64,000 nucleotides of DNA from Pelecanus crispus (lineage: Eukaryota; Chordata; Aves; Pelecaniformes; Pelecanidae). The DNA is taken from the NCBI RefSeq assembly GCF_030463565.1, contig NC_134675.1, positions 14,963,862 through 15,027,861 on the forward strand. Direction: 5' to 3'. This document shows positions 35,455 to 47,951 of this stretch, one piece after another; position 1 is the first letter of the stretch, and each line of letters begins with the position of its first letter. Made by a program: the position numbers and the translations under genes. The notes beneath the pieces were generated by a model. The model ran no database searches. It saw only the letters and a list, made by a program, of their open reading frames with translations, and was not told the DNA's origin.

Positions 35455-36527
35455 TGTGGCCTTTGCTTTAGTTAACAAGTGTGTATGCATCTTCCCACAC
35501 CCATATGTATATTAGCATCTTAGATGATATTTCTTTTGAAAGTCTTTAATTTTAAAAGCTGTGATGAAGCCCTCCAAATCAGACATTTCCTATTCCACTT
35601 TCCAACCTTTCTTTGTTTTAATAATGTTTAATACTGAAAAAGTGCAAATCTTACTGTACAGAATTCCCTTACACCACCAAAATAGAATGTGGATTATGAG
35701 AAATTCAGTTCTAATAATACCGAGAGGCAAATGGTGAGGAACTGTTATTCCTATTAATTTATTTCTTACCTGCCAGCAGCATACTTTGAACTTGAAGATC
35801 TAGCTTGAGTATACCCAGGCACTAAGCTTACAGTCTAAGGCACTGATTCTGCAGTGTGCTGTTGGTTCTCTCCATTCAATGCAAAGTCAATGAAACTTAA
35901 GTAGGTACACTAGTCTGCTAGTCTTAAGCTATTTTTGTAATAACTTACTACAAGAATTGGTACAAAACATAACTGCATGCACTGGGAAAACCAGAGAGGA
36001 ATGAACTGGAGACATATTATTAATCTTTATTTCTTTTTACCAATGATTTATTTAATGTCACTGCAGCAAAAGTGACTCTTTAGGACTGCACAAGATTGTG
36101 ATTGTCTAAGCTCTAGTAGATTTTCTGTTTCCTTCTGTTTTCATTTTAGACCTTTTCTCAGGACTATTTGGTATAAATTATGAGTTAGTGCTCTGAAGTT
36201 CAGATATATATTTAGGAAGTCTTCAGAGAACTTCTTTTACTGCAGTTTTACTGTTGTGATGAATTTAGTTATGTTGGTGCATCTATGTTATACACCGGAG
36301 ATATAGATATTGATGCATAATGATGTATTCAGAAGAACAGACACAATCCCTTTACTTCGAGCTTCTGAAATAACCAGGAAAAAAAAAAAAACCCATGATC
36401 TGGAATAACCCTTCATTACCTGTTTGCACCCTTCATTTGTCTTGGGTGACCAGCCAGATCTAAAGTCAATTTACCTCCTGCTACTGAGTTCATTTAAAAG
36501 AAAACAAAGCTGTTTGTAATAACCTAC
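35455..36527. other. Intergenic, nothing recognised
   Basis: AT-rich DNA between two LTRs, with an A tract near 36379-36391. No feature supported. Confidence 0.55.
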
Positions 36528-37246
36528 TGTCACAACCCAAACTGGGCTGCCCAGAGAGGATCGTGGAGGTTCTATGATTCCCTTGGGCTAAATTAAGGTG
36601 AAACAACACCAAATGATCAATTAAACACTTTATTGACGGTAAACACCAACCTGAACTTGGAAAGCATAACAGTAGGCAACCTGAACCAGGAAAGCGCAAC
36701 GATAAGCAACATGGGTTCTAATCCAAATACTTATAAGAGGAAAGGAAAAGGAAGAAAGAGGAGAGAGAGAGATATCACCACCCTTGGATCCCACGATGTC
36801 GATGAAAAACATGGCAGTCCTCCAGCGGTGAGTACGCTGCTCTCGGAGCGCAGGGCCTCCAGGTGGCAGGAGCAGGAGCATGGAGTCCTCCAATGGTTGG
36901 GGTGCACATGTGGCTCCTCGAAGTTGTGTCTTTTATAGGCCAGTCCCCGCCTCTAGTCTCGTCCCCCTTGAGGCTTGTTCCAGAATGTTCTCCATCTTCT
37001 GCGCAGGCGCCACTGTGGGGGGGTGGTCGCGAGGGGTCTTTTGGGTGGTCGTGAGCCCCTTCCACACATGAAATCTGCATGACCTTTGGCCATCAGAGGG
37101 CGGAACTGCACATCCTCTGACAGGCCTCCCGGCTCCATGCCAACTCCACACCAATCGGCTTCTCACCTGTGGTGCTATGCAGACCCCAATTTATCACTGT
37201 GGAGACCTTAAATTGACTCTATGCAGACCTTAACTTGTCCGACACA
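36528..37246 (-). mobile_element. Probable solo LTR, family 3
   Basis: On the minus strand it opens TGTGTCGGACAAGTTAAGG, has TATAAAAG at 36930-36937 and AATAAA at 36629-36634, and closes GGGTTGTGACA. TG...CA ends with promoter and polyA signals in that order fit an LTR. Near its start two related units (TTAAGGTCTGCATAGAG and TTTAAGGTCTCCACAG) form a short direct repeat. I see no matching duplication in the flanks, so the outer borders are approximate. Confidence 0.65.
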
Positions 37247-40200
37247 ATGTTTGAGACATTAACTCTTTCAGTCTCTCATACCTACAAGCATCCAAAAGTG
37301 GGTCAGGTATAAGAGATATGTCACCATGAATTCCAGTCACTCCCCTGAATTCAGGTCTGAATTTGGCCTCATGCATGTCAATGCTGGTAACAATCTGGAA
37401 AACATTTCCTTCCTGTTTTGGGAGGAAAGAGAGCTGTTCCTTGAGTTTCCATTGTGGAAGAATGGGGAGAAAAAAGTGAAAATATGAATCTGTCTGAGGC
37501 ACTATGACCTCTAGGATTCCTGTGTGTGAGGTATATGTGGCTGTTTGACCAATGTCTTTAACATTCCCCTTGGCACTCTTTGAAATTGTTTATTACAAAA
37601 CAGATGGTGCAGTAGTTACTTCTTGAAAGGCTAGAAGAGCATGATCACATCTGGGATTAATTTTTAGGTCCCTAAACCAATAGATCACCCAGTTTTAGGA
37701 GGGCCTTCCAATATAAATGCATTGCACAATTACAGAGAAAGAATACACAGCTTTAAGGCAGAGTATAAGCAGTCTGGAACTATAATTCATAGGCATACAA
37801 CTCTTTCTGTTCAACTGTCTCATTTACAGGCAAGTCTTTTCTACAAAAATTTATTTTTATTTTCATTGAGCAACAACAGTAAGTGAAATATGTAATTTCT
37901 TAAATGAGATTTAAAAAATCCATAAATTTTTATTTTTTTGTAAAGTATTTTCCTTTTCTGTTGACTGCTACAGTATTCCTAAAGAGATGACCTCTTTCAT
38001 TTTCATACTGTCCTTTGCCCCAAAGGATAGCTAAAGATTATATTAAACCAGCATGCACACAGCATCATCCAAATAAAACTAGCTGTGGAGTTTTGGATTA
38101 TCATTAAGCAGTATAACACATGCTCTGAAGAATGATGGGAAAGGGCATTAGGGCATTCAGTGATGATGCTAAGGTAAAAGCTTTCTGCAGTCTTTGATAC
38201 CAAGGCAAAGCACAAGCTTTATCCCAAAGAACCTCATATTTCAAAGTGCCTGGTACTGAACTACCTGGCTAATATTTGATCTGGATAATCTAAATACTTA
38301 AAATATCAAATGTGTTATCTGTCATTATGGAAAAAAATTGTAATGTCAAAAATGCATTACTTCCTGCAAAGACCTCAAATTCTTTTAAGAAAGTAGTTGT
38401 AAGGGCAAAGAATTTTGAATGCTATCAAATCTACAAGTCATGTCTCTGATATTATGTTTAAAAAGATACAAATTCTCATCTGTAGTATTTTGCTTGGCTT
38501 GTATACTCTTCTGTCCTTCTTTTGTAGAGCACCTAGCACAGGGAGATATGGAACACCTGAAGATACATAATACAGTGTTAGTTTATATTCCCAGATTAAA
38601 TTGTTGGCCCTCTAATTATCATAATGTGTAAGAATTTGAAACATTGCACAGGTAAGAAACATTTCACAATATGGATTTGATGAAGCCAATGGGATTCCAC
38701 AGGAGTTAAATCTGATCTGTGGGTGGCTGATGAAAATAAAACCAACCTCTTTACCCACCAGTTCAGAATCTGAGTTTAGAAACTTGTCATATCAGATTAC
38801 ACATTGCAGATACTCTACCTATCAATTCTTTATAATCATTGTAGCTGCTTTGCTCAGCTTGAAAATTGAAGTTTTGCTGAAGTTTTTACAGTGTTTCAGA
38901 TCAGTAGCTTTACCTACTTCTGGAAGCGCACACAGCACAATCATGATAGGATATCCTACAAATGGCAATCTAGCTTAGTTTTAGATTCTGATTGCATCGC
39001 ATGGTTAATTCTTTCAATATCAGTAAAAGTATTCCAGGTTTTTTGCCTTCAATCTTTTCTTTATGCTTTAGATGTAAAGGTTATATAGTTGATTCTGTAG
39101 AATGCTGGGCTTGTATTTAAACATCCTGATTAATTCTACACCTAAAGTTTAGCGGTTTTGAGTAATAGGGTCAAAAGTGCATATGCTTTTATAAGCACTC
39201 CAAAGAGACAGTGGCACAAGATATTCTTCACAGATGAATCCTATTGCAGGCAATTAGACACTAGGGGTAGATCTGCATTGACCCTAGCTGGGGGGTTGGC
39301 TGCAGCTTGCAACATGCCATGTTCCCATACCTACCTCCTTGCCATCTACATAGGAGCATTGCTGACAGTCTGCAGATGATCATCATCATCATACAGTCAA
39401 TATATAAAACTGAATCAGTATTCTTATTGGAAGTGTTGTATGCTTTTCACTCATCTGTTTCGCACATTTCCAGAAAAACATGGCTAGATCCTGACTGATA
39501 ATGTCTTCCACTCAGATTGATCAAACTGGAATTATTTCCACCAGCCTATATGCACTGTGCATATTCAACTCTTCTCTGTGCTGGTTGACAACTGGAATGC
39601 TTTCTTTGTAAATAAGAAATGCATTTTTTCAAGAAAGATTATATTCTGTTCAAATTTTTGCAAACCCTGGAAAAAAGTTGTGTGATTAGTTCTGAAAGCC
39701 AGTCACTTGATAACTTTTACTTTTTAATATGAATCAATAGTTTTTGTGAGGGAGATAGATTGTGGCTGTGCAGTTAAGAATGAGTTGAGTTTTGTACTTC
39801 AAATTTACATTGAGCCATGCTATATCCTGGGCATCTAACTAGGAAATTCTGCTTACAGCTAAGTAATATGGGATTGCCCACACTGCAAGCAAATAATGAA
39901 AGCCCGTCTTAAAGTGTCCAAATTCTGTATGCAAAACCAAGATGCTAAAGTTCCTATGGCTTTGTTTTAACTGAAAGTTTCATTTTCTTTTATATATAAC
40001 AGCACACACATCCACATGAGGGCACCAGCTGACATCTTATTCTCAGACCAATGTGTAATCCGTTTGTGAAATGAGCATGTCAATCAACAGTCACTCCATC
40101 CTTATACTTACAGAGCTAGAGTAAAGACTGAACTGTTAAATGTTCCCAAATTTTGTTTTATTCTTTTTTGATTCTTAGGGTAGCAATATTTTGACTTTCC

Positions 40201-40976
40201 CAGCACTCTATATTCAACAGAAATCTTTTAATCATGTAGAGATGTGGGGATGTTAAGATTTTAAAGAAATAAAATTAAAACCCTTTTTTTAACCTGGCTG
40301 CATAATGGAATGTAAGTGACATCTCATTAAAATCAGTAAAGTTTATTATTTCTTAGCTTTGAAAGGAGAACAAAAATCCCAAGTTTTTAGCCTCATTTTT
40401 ATTAAATCCACAGAAATATGCAGACAACACCCATTCCATTTGTAGAAGTTATACAATCTTTAAAAAAAGCAAAGAGCAATTACTGTCGCTCTACTCTGGG
40501 TTAGACTGAGGATTCAGGACCAAGACTTCTTTTCCCTGCTGAACTCAAAGAACGTTCACCAACGTAAATACAGTACAAGAGCAATTGCATTTCCTCTCCC
40601 AGCTCCCAAGGTGCCAGGCAATCAAAACTGCAAAGGCATGACACTTTTCAGGGGCCAGCAGACTGCATGCTATAAGGAGGATGTAGCAATATATTAGTTA
40701 AATAGGGAAGGTTACACCAAGCAGACTGAAGGGTTGTTTGACAGAGATGACTGCACACAACATGATGTGAAGGGTGTTTTTCTTCAAAATCAACTGGATA
40801 GCATTTTAAAGGAAAGAGAAACTTGACAGGAACTTCCAAAACACTTCAGAGGGTATTCACAAAAGCTGTCTTAGCCTAGTGAGACAAATCTCCCTAGACT
40901 CTCAGCAGTGGAAACCCATAGGCTTTTCCAAAGAGTGAATCAGAAGAACCAAATTAACTTCTTCTCTTGCCTGCCT
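37247..40976. other. Intergenic, nothing recognised
   Basis: About 3.7 kb of AT-rich sequence. Open frames are short and unlike known proteins. A short CAT-repeat run lies near 39378-39391. Confidence 0.55.
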
Positions 40977-40981
40977 CTGGC

Positions 40982-41632
40982 TGTCGTGGTTTAGCCCCAG
41001 CCAGCAACTAAGCACCACGCAGCCGCTCGCTCACTCCCCCTACCCCGATGGGATGGGGGAGAGAATCGGAGGAGTAAGAGTGAGAAACACTCCTGGGTTG
41101 AGATAAGAACAGTTTAATAATTGAAATAAAAGTAAAATAGTAATGATAATAATAACAATATAATAATGATAATGACAATAATAATATACAAAGCAAGTGA
41201 TGCACAATGCAATTGCTCACCACCCGCCGACCGATACCCAGCCAGTTCCCGAGCAGCGATCGCTGCTCCCCGGCCAACCCCCCCCAGTTTATATACTGAG
41301 CATAGAATCATAGAATCATAGAATCGTTTAGGTTGGAAAAGACCTTTAAGATCATCCAGTCCAACCATTAACCTACACTACCAAGTCTACTCTGTATGGA
41401 ACAGCCCTTTGGTCAGTTTGGATCAACTATTCTGGCTGTGCCCCCTCCCAGTTTTCTTGTGTACCTGGCAGAGCATGGGAAGCTGAAAAGTCCTTGACTA
41501 GCATAAGCAGTACTTAGCAACAACTAAAAACATCAGTGTGTTATCAACATTCTTCTCATCCTAAATCCAAAACACAGCACTGTGCCTGCTACTAGGAAGA
41601 AAATTAACTCTATCCCAGCCAAAACCAGGACA
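40982..41632 (-). mobile_element. Solo LTR of the ERVL-like family with nested CR1
   Basis: The ends are TGTCGTGG and ACCAGGACA, with perfect 5-bp duplications CTGGC at 40977-40981 and 41633-41637. It is 651 bases, longer than the usual 570, because a CR1 3' end sits inside it at about 41302-41392. Confidence 0.95.
41302..41392 (-). repeat. CR1 3' end nested in the solo LTR
   Basis: On the plus strand it reads ATAGAATCATAGAATCATAG then a GGTTGGAAAAGACC...CCAACCATTAACC segment, the reverse complement of a CR1 3' end with its octamer tail. It replaces about ten bases of LTR (the GACATCATATG part next to the TATA box) and so must be younger than the LTR insertion. Confidence 0.9.
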
Positions 41633-43203
41633 CTGGCCAAAGCCTGTTTCTTCGCTGACTGTTGGGGTGGTCTGGAGAAATTGGCCTCTTGGGGCTAATC
41701 TTGGTCTTAGTGAATACTCTCTTGGTGACAGAGAAACAAAATACCATTATTTAAAGATTAGAGATATCATGGTATAGTATAGTCCTCTGGAATGGGGAAA
41801 GTCTAAGAAAATGTTTTCCCAGCAGGAAGCCAAAGATTTGGAGAAGTCAGAAAAGGTGTTGAGCTGAGGACTATCCTCAGTCCTTACTGCAACACAGATA
41901 CATAGAAGCGTGTTTCATAGCATGAGAACAAACTTGAACATTGGAGCGGACATTAAAAAATTGTGAAGATCTTCACAATTATAGTTATAGTAAATGAAGA
42001 GGTAGAGGCATCTTCAGAAAGCGGTTCAGGTCTTTCACACTGGCCTAAATTTGATACTTATCCTTGGTAAGATATCTGCTGTCTAGAGGCAACTGTGGAG
42101 CTTCACTGACTATAGAGGGATCATCCGTGACTCAATTAGGCACCTAACTTTTAGACAGCTAAAGTTAAGTGAAATAGTCCCATCAAGTTGTAGGTGGTAT
42201 TGTGCATTTGCAGCTTATGTCCAAATAATGATCACTTCTACATGGCTTATAACTCTAAATAAGAAAGTTTTAATAGTTAAAATCTTTCTCATATTTAGTA
42301 CCTGGAGACCCATGTACTAAAAATGACACCAAAATAATGACACCAAGGTTGGCACAGGAGAAAGCAATGATGTAGATGAGCAACACAGATGCATAGTTAT
42401 GCATGTGCGAACAGAGTGCAGGCTTTGAACACACAAGAGTCCTTGTACTGGGAAGTTACAACTCTGAAAAAAACGTAGAAGTTGTAACTACAGAGGTCAT
42501 GTGTGGTGTTTCCCTCTGCAACTTTCTCTTGCTAATAGATATTCAGTGAGAGCACGGATCTTCTTCCTGTATACTTAAGAGTTTCTCTTCCTTAGCACTT
42601 CAGTTCACATATGGAGTAAATTGATTCAAACGGACCATTTCACAAACTGAATCCAAATGTGTTAACATGAAATTTGTGTGATACAAGCCATAAAGTCTCC
42701 TAAAAGGCTCCTGCTTTTAGTGCTGTATTTGGAGTAATGCTATCCAATAATTAAAATGAAAATTAACAGAAAAAAACCAGCAATCTGTTTATTAAAAGAA
42801 TAATCCTTCCATGAGCAGAAGCACTAACATGTTTTCCATGGATTAACTCAGATAACTTGCCACATATCTCTACCATGGAGATCAAGTAGTGGTATAATTA
42901 GTAAAGATATTAGGGCAAACTGCAGTTTACAGCAATTTTTTTCCAACTGCCAGATAAAGCCAAACATTTGTTAGCATAAATGATATTTGAGTAGAATTAT
43001 GGTATTACCTTTTTTTTTTTTTTAAATTCAGGGCACCTCCCAATTGTTTTTCCTCAGCACATTCCAGTCTTAAGGCAGTCCTCTGGCCTCCCCTTCCTTA
43101 GTCTGGACTTCTCCTGGCCTCCTCAAATTTTTATTTTTCAGCTTTCACTATATACCCACAACCAGGGAACTGCAACCTGACAAAATGGTCATGTCCAGTT
43201 TTA
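41633..43203. other. Intergenic, nothing recognised
   Basis: AT-rich sequence between two solo LTRs. T tract near 43011-43023. No gene seen. Confidence 0.55.
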
Positions 43204-43208
43204 GCCTC

Positions 43209-43775
43209 TGTTGTGGTTTAGCCCCAGCCAGCAACTAAGCACCATGCAGCCGCTCGCTCACTCTCCCTGCCCCGGTGGGATGGGGGAGAGAATCAGAGGA
43301 GTAAGAGTGAGAAACACTCATGGGTTGAGATAAGAACAGTTTAATAATTGAAATAAAGTAAAATAGTAATGATAATAATAACAATATAATAATGATAATA
43401 ATAATAATATACAAAGTAAGTGATGCACAATGCAATTGCTCACCACCCGCCGACCGATACCCAGACAGTTCCTGAGCAGCGATCGCTCCTCCCCGGCCAA
43501 CCCCCCCCCAGTTTATATACTGAGCATGATGTCATATGGTATGGAATACCCCTTTGGTCAGTTTGGATCAACTATTCTGGCTGTGCCCCCTCCCAGTTTC
43601 TTGTGCACCTGGCAGAGCATGGGAAGCTGACAAGTCCTTGACTAGCATAAGCAGTACTTAGCAATAACTAAAACATCAGTGTGTTATCAACATTCTTCTC
43701 ATTCTAAATGCAAAACACAGCACTATGCCACCTACTAGGAAGAAAATTAACTCTATTCCAGCCGAAAACAGGACA
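43209..43775 (-). mobile_element. Solo LTR of the ERVL-like family
   Basis: The ends are TGTTGTGG and AAACAGGACA, with perfect 5-bp duplications GCCTC at 43204-43208 and 43776-43780. The 567-base length is standard. It arose by recombination between the two LTRs of a former provirus. Confidence 0.95.
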
Positions 43776-43780
43776 GCCTC

Positions 43781-46700
43781 TTTATAACTAAGACTGAATG
43801 ATGCACACACTAATCCACATATAAATTAATATGGTTAGTGGGAGCCTGTAACTCACAAGCCTATCGTAGCTATGAACTTTTGCTTTGTATCTTTCCTTTG
43901 AATTTGAACAGAGAGACAATGGAGCTGTTTGTGATTTCTTTTTAAAGAAGTTGTTGCTCAATATAGCCATGCTTTTTCTCTCTAGTAAGAAGAGTAGGAG
44001 TTGACATATTCACCCATCTTCGATGGAGTAGCATAGTTAGTTTTACAATCCAGCTTATGTGTGAGAAAGGATATAGTGTAAGTGAGGAACTGCAGTCTGG
44101 GAATCATTTCTACTGTCTTGTCCATTTTTTACTCTCCTGATATGTGACAGTCCTGGTTTTGTAGACTCTCTTGGGATCTCAGAAACTGTGAAACTGAAGG
44201 TGACAGGGCCAGAATTCACTTCAAGTAATTACTGATCAGTTTCAATATAATTTATATCTCCTGTGTACCTGTTTTAGCTTTTCACAATTCTCTTTGACCC
44301 AGCAGAAATAGAGAAAATGTAATGCTTGATGCAAATTGTATTTGATGCAAATTACAGCACCACTTTAGCTATACATGCAAACTATTAAGACTTTTCACCT
44401 TGGCATTGCCTTTGTGTGTTACTGAACAGAGATTCATCTTTTTGCCTCTTCCAATTATGGATCCTTCTTCTCTTTGGTCTCTTCAGGAGGCTAGGGCAAA
44501 TTACAGCACATTGCTTTTGGCAGCTCTGAAAGAAAATTCGTGTTCTCACATTCCAAGACCAATATTTGAAAGGACTGTATATAGGTATGCCACATATTCC
44601 CAGCACATGAATGAGATAGAGCAACACTTTCAAGAAGTAGGACCTGTGATGGAAAAGCAAAATATCTTTCCTTCAAAGACTTTGCATTACCACTGTTTCT
44701 ACATATTCATCTTGGAACTTCTTCAGTTATACATTGACCACTGTCAAAGATGTTTTATTGTCAAAGACAGACTACTGGGGCTTCAGAGTGATCGCTACAG
44801 TTTACTAAATGCAGAGGAAGGTATCTCAGCTTTAACTATTAGAATATAAAGGGGAAAAATAATGTAAATTATCAAGAACAGATTTGACTTAATTTTGTAG
44901 GAATGGAAGTACTTCAAATACAGTAAAAATGTTTTAAACTCAATATTTCCAAGCATATGAGTTTTCACAATATTGCTACCCTAAGAAGAAACTTTAAATA
45001 TTATAAAAATACATAAAATTATGCTAGTAAGTATGCTTTTTAAGACCATTTTATATAATTATAATTACATTGCCATGCAGACTAAAGTTGACTGGATCAT
45101 CATGTTCTTAAAGCTTAAAAACATGTCAAGCTGGAAAGAGGGCATGACACCACAGAAGTCCAAGCAACAGAGCCTGTTAGCATTCATGGAGGTTCTGATA
45201 CTGAGAGGTGTTGTAAGTAAAACCAAATCACTCAGATGCCTTTGACCACAGTATTAAGTAAAGCATATATATTTCTGCAGAAGAAACACAAGTATAACAC
45301 CACTCTGTCTGTAGGTGAGAAATCTGGACAGATAGTCACTGATGTGTGCCCATCACTGACATCTGCTGCAGAAGTCTCCCAGAACTTGCACACCTCAGTC
45401 ATAGATGTGCTGGGAATTCACTAGCCTTCCCCAGAGCAGGGGACGATCATGGAGCTTCCCAGCTTCATTTCACTGAGCAATCCTGTGGGACTAGAATCCC
45501 TCTGGTGGGATGGCAAAATTTGCATAGTATATGTCAGTCTATTATTTTGAGGACTCCCACAGAAAATGCTAATTTCTTCAACTCTTACATGTCAGTTCTC
45601 AATGGATCCCTGTGCTCAGGACCACACATTTATTGCGTGCTCAAACTTGGTAGTCCGTAAATGGACCCTTATTAATCAGTAAAATAAAATAACTGACTAT
45701 AGAGGAGAAAAAGAGAGTGCCAGAGGGTTTTTACAAATTAAATGGGTATTTAAAAAATGGGACACCTTTCTCAGGAACTAGGTAAGAACAGAATCTTGGT
45801 CACCAATAATATAATAATCCACAGCTGGAACTAGCCCAACGTTCAGGGCTCTTCCTACCTGGATTTTTTCTCAGCTCATTAGGTTGCAAACCATTCAGTC
45901 GCAGAAAATGTCATTATTTGTATATCTTCCTTGGAGAAGAGGAGACCCAGTTCTGCTATTTGACCCATTTTTGTAGCTTGCTTTCAGACCTCTCAACATT
46001 TATTTCTTGCTGGCTGAATCTCTGGGGATGTAAGAAACAAAGACCGGCATTTTTTGGCCTGTAGCGCTGAGCAGCGCTGTGGCTTCTCTGGTTACCATAT
46101 GTCCCAACATGCAAATGCATGGTGCCGGCTCATGCAACATGTGCTGTGCTACTGGCTGAATAAAAGTGTCACACAGGATTCAGCTGCATCACTTTCTTGC
46201 CTGCAGGTCTACACTTTTTCCTCTCATTCTTCCTCCATTTTATGCATTAATGAATTAAGGTTTGTGAGACATGAGCTGAATGCAAAGGTCTGATTCACCC
46301 AGTTTAACTGAGGGACTTAAATTAGGAGCATATTTGCTCTACGCTACTTTAATAGTCTGTTAAGAAAGAGTAATTTTCAGGGGGGGATTTAGGGGTGAGC
46401 TGGATAATGCTCTGGAAAGATTTTCCCATTTCTCTTTCAAGAGGGAGCTAACAATGAATACATTCCTGATTAAGGTACCTAGCCAGCTGCCTAGAATTAG
46501 GTGAGATGAAACCAGCCAGAGTATAAATGCTAACAAGGCCAGGCCTAATCAACAGTCTAAGCAACAACCTTATTTTCCTAGCAGTCCCTCAGACCTGGCC
46601 TGTTTAACCTTTCTTCTGTCCTTAAAATATCATATGCCAATGGCACTGTCCTTACTAGCAATATGCAGGCTCCTACCGCACAATAACTTATCCTTCCTTT

Positions 46701-47296
46701 ATAGAGGAGATGGCAACAGCAAGCTACCTGGCATGTCCCAAGGTCCAAGCCTGCCTGCAGGCAGATGCTGCAGACCAGAGAGGATCCAAGCAGAGGCATG
46801 GAGTGGGCTTGGGAGGCAGAAGAGCACTGAGCAGAGGGGAGAGAAGATGGGGTGCTGAGCTGAGGAGGTGAAAGACAGGAAGATGAAGAGAAGAAGATGA
46901 GGGGATGATCCATGAGATTCAGATCTTGATTTGGATTTGACCCTTCTGTGCCCCAATACTGAGAGATAAACTGGTTTGGAAGTACAGAAAAGGTGAAATA
47001 TGAAGAAACTAAAATGAAGGAAGAAATGCAAAGATGACTAAAAAGGAAAGGGGAATTACAGCTGATGTGCCCTGGATTCTGTAGGAATTTCTTTTTCTTC
47101 CCTTGGTTAAGTATCTCCAGATCATATACCTAGTTGTCATTTTGTCAATATTTAATAATTGTCCACTAGTCAATACTAGGTGCATCTCACTAGCTTCCAA
47201 CACATTTGGGGTTAAAGAGAGCTTCCCATAGCTCCTGTCAGCTTTATTAGGTGTTGCCCACGTATTTTCTAGGAAAGACTTCAATCTGCTGCAAAG
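43781..47296. other. Intergenic, nothing recognised
   Basis: About 3.5 kb. The longest open frame (44400-44849, plus, 149 codons) resembles no known protein and has no exon or promoter support. No transposon recognised. Confidence 0.5.
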
Positions 47297-47301
47297 CAAG
47301 T

Positions 47302-47867
47302 TGTCCTGGTTTCAGCTGGAATACAGTTAGTTTTCTTACTAATAGCAGGCATAGTGCTGTGTTTTGGAATTAGGATGAGAAGAATGCTGATAACACACTG
47401 ATGTTTTAGTTGTTGCTAAGTACTGCTTATGCTAGTCAAGGACTTTGCAGCTTCCCATGCTCTGCCAGGTGCACAAGAAACTGGGAGGGGGCACAGCCAG
47501 GACAGTTGATCCAAACTGACCAAAGGGCTATTCCATACCATATGATGTCATGCTCAGTATATAAACTGGGGGGGGTTTGGCCGGGGAGCAGTGATCGCTG
47601 CTTGGGAACTGTCTGGATATCGCTCGGCGGGTGGTGAGCAATCGCATTATGCATCACTTGCTTTGTATATTATTATTGCTATTATCATCATTATTATACT
47701 GTTATTATTACCATTACCATTTTACTTAATTTCAATTATTAAACTGTTCTTATCTCAACCCAGGAGTGTTTCTCACTCCTCCGATTCTCTCCCCCATCCC
47801 ATCAGGGTGGGGGAGTGAGTGAGCAACTGCGTGGTGCTTAGTTGCTGTCTGGGGCTAAACCATGACA
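47302..47867 (+). repeat. 5' LTR of the provirus
   Basis: Opens TGTCCTGGTTTCAGCTGGAA and closes CTAAACCATGACA. It has TATATAA, a near-palindrome (GAGCAGTGATCGCTGCTT) and the ATT-rich tract. It differs from the 3' LTR at roughly one base in six over the first 50 positions. Confidence 0.93.
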
Positions 47868-47875
47868 GTCCTTTT

Positions 47876-47893
47876 TGGTGCCCAACATGGGGC
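47876..47893 (+). other. Primer-binding site of the provirus
   Basis: TGGTGCCCAACATGGGGC, eight bases inside the LTR. It is two bases away from the tRNA-Lys1,2 site as I remember it. Confidence 0.75.
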
Positions 47894-47951
47894 CCAAAGG
47901 GTTTGAGATAATAACAGATTAACCAGATTGTGTTAAGGAATCTGTTAACAG

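Noticed and set aside
44400..44849. Open frame of 149 codons on the plus strand
   Set aside because: It resembles no protein I know, has no splice or promoter context and sits in AT-rich intergenic DNA. Worth a search, but not supported.
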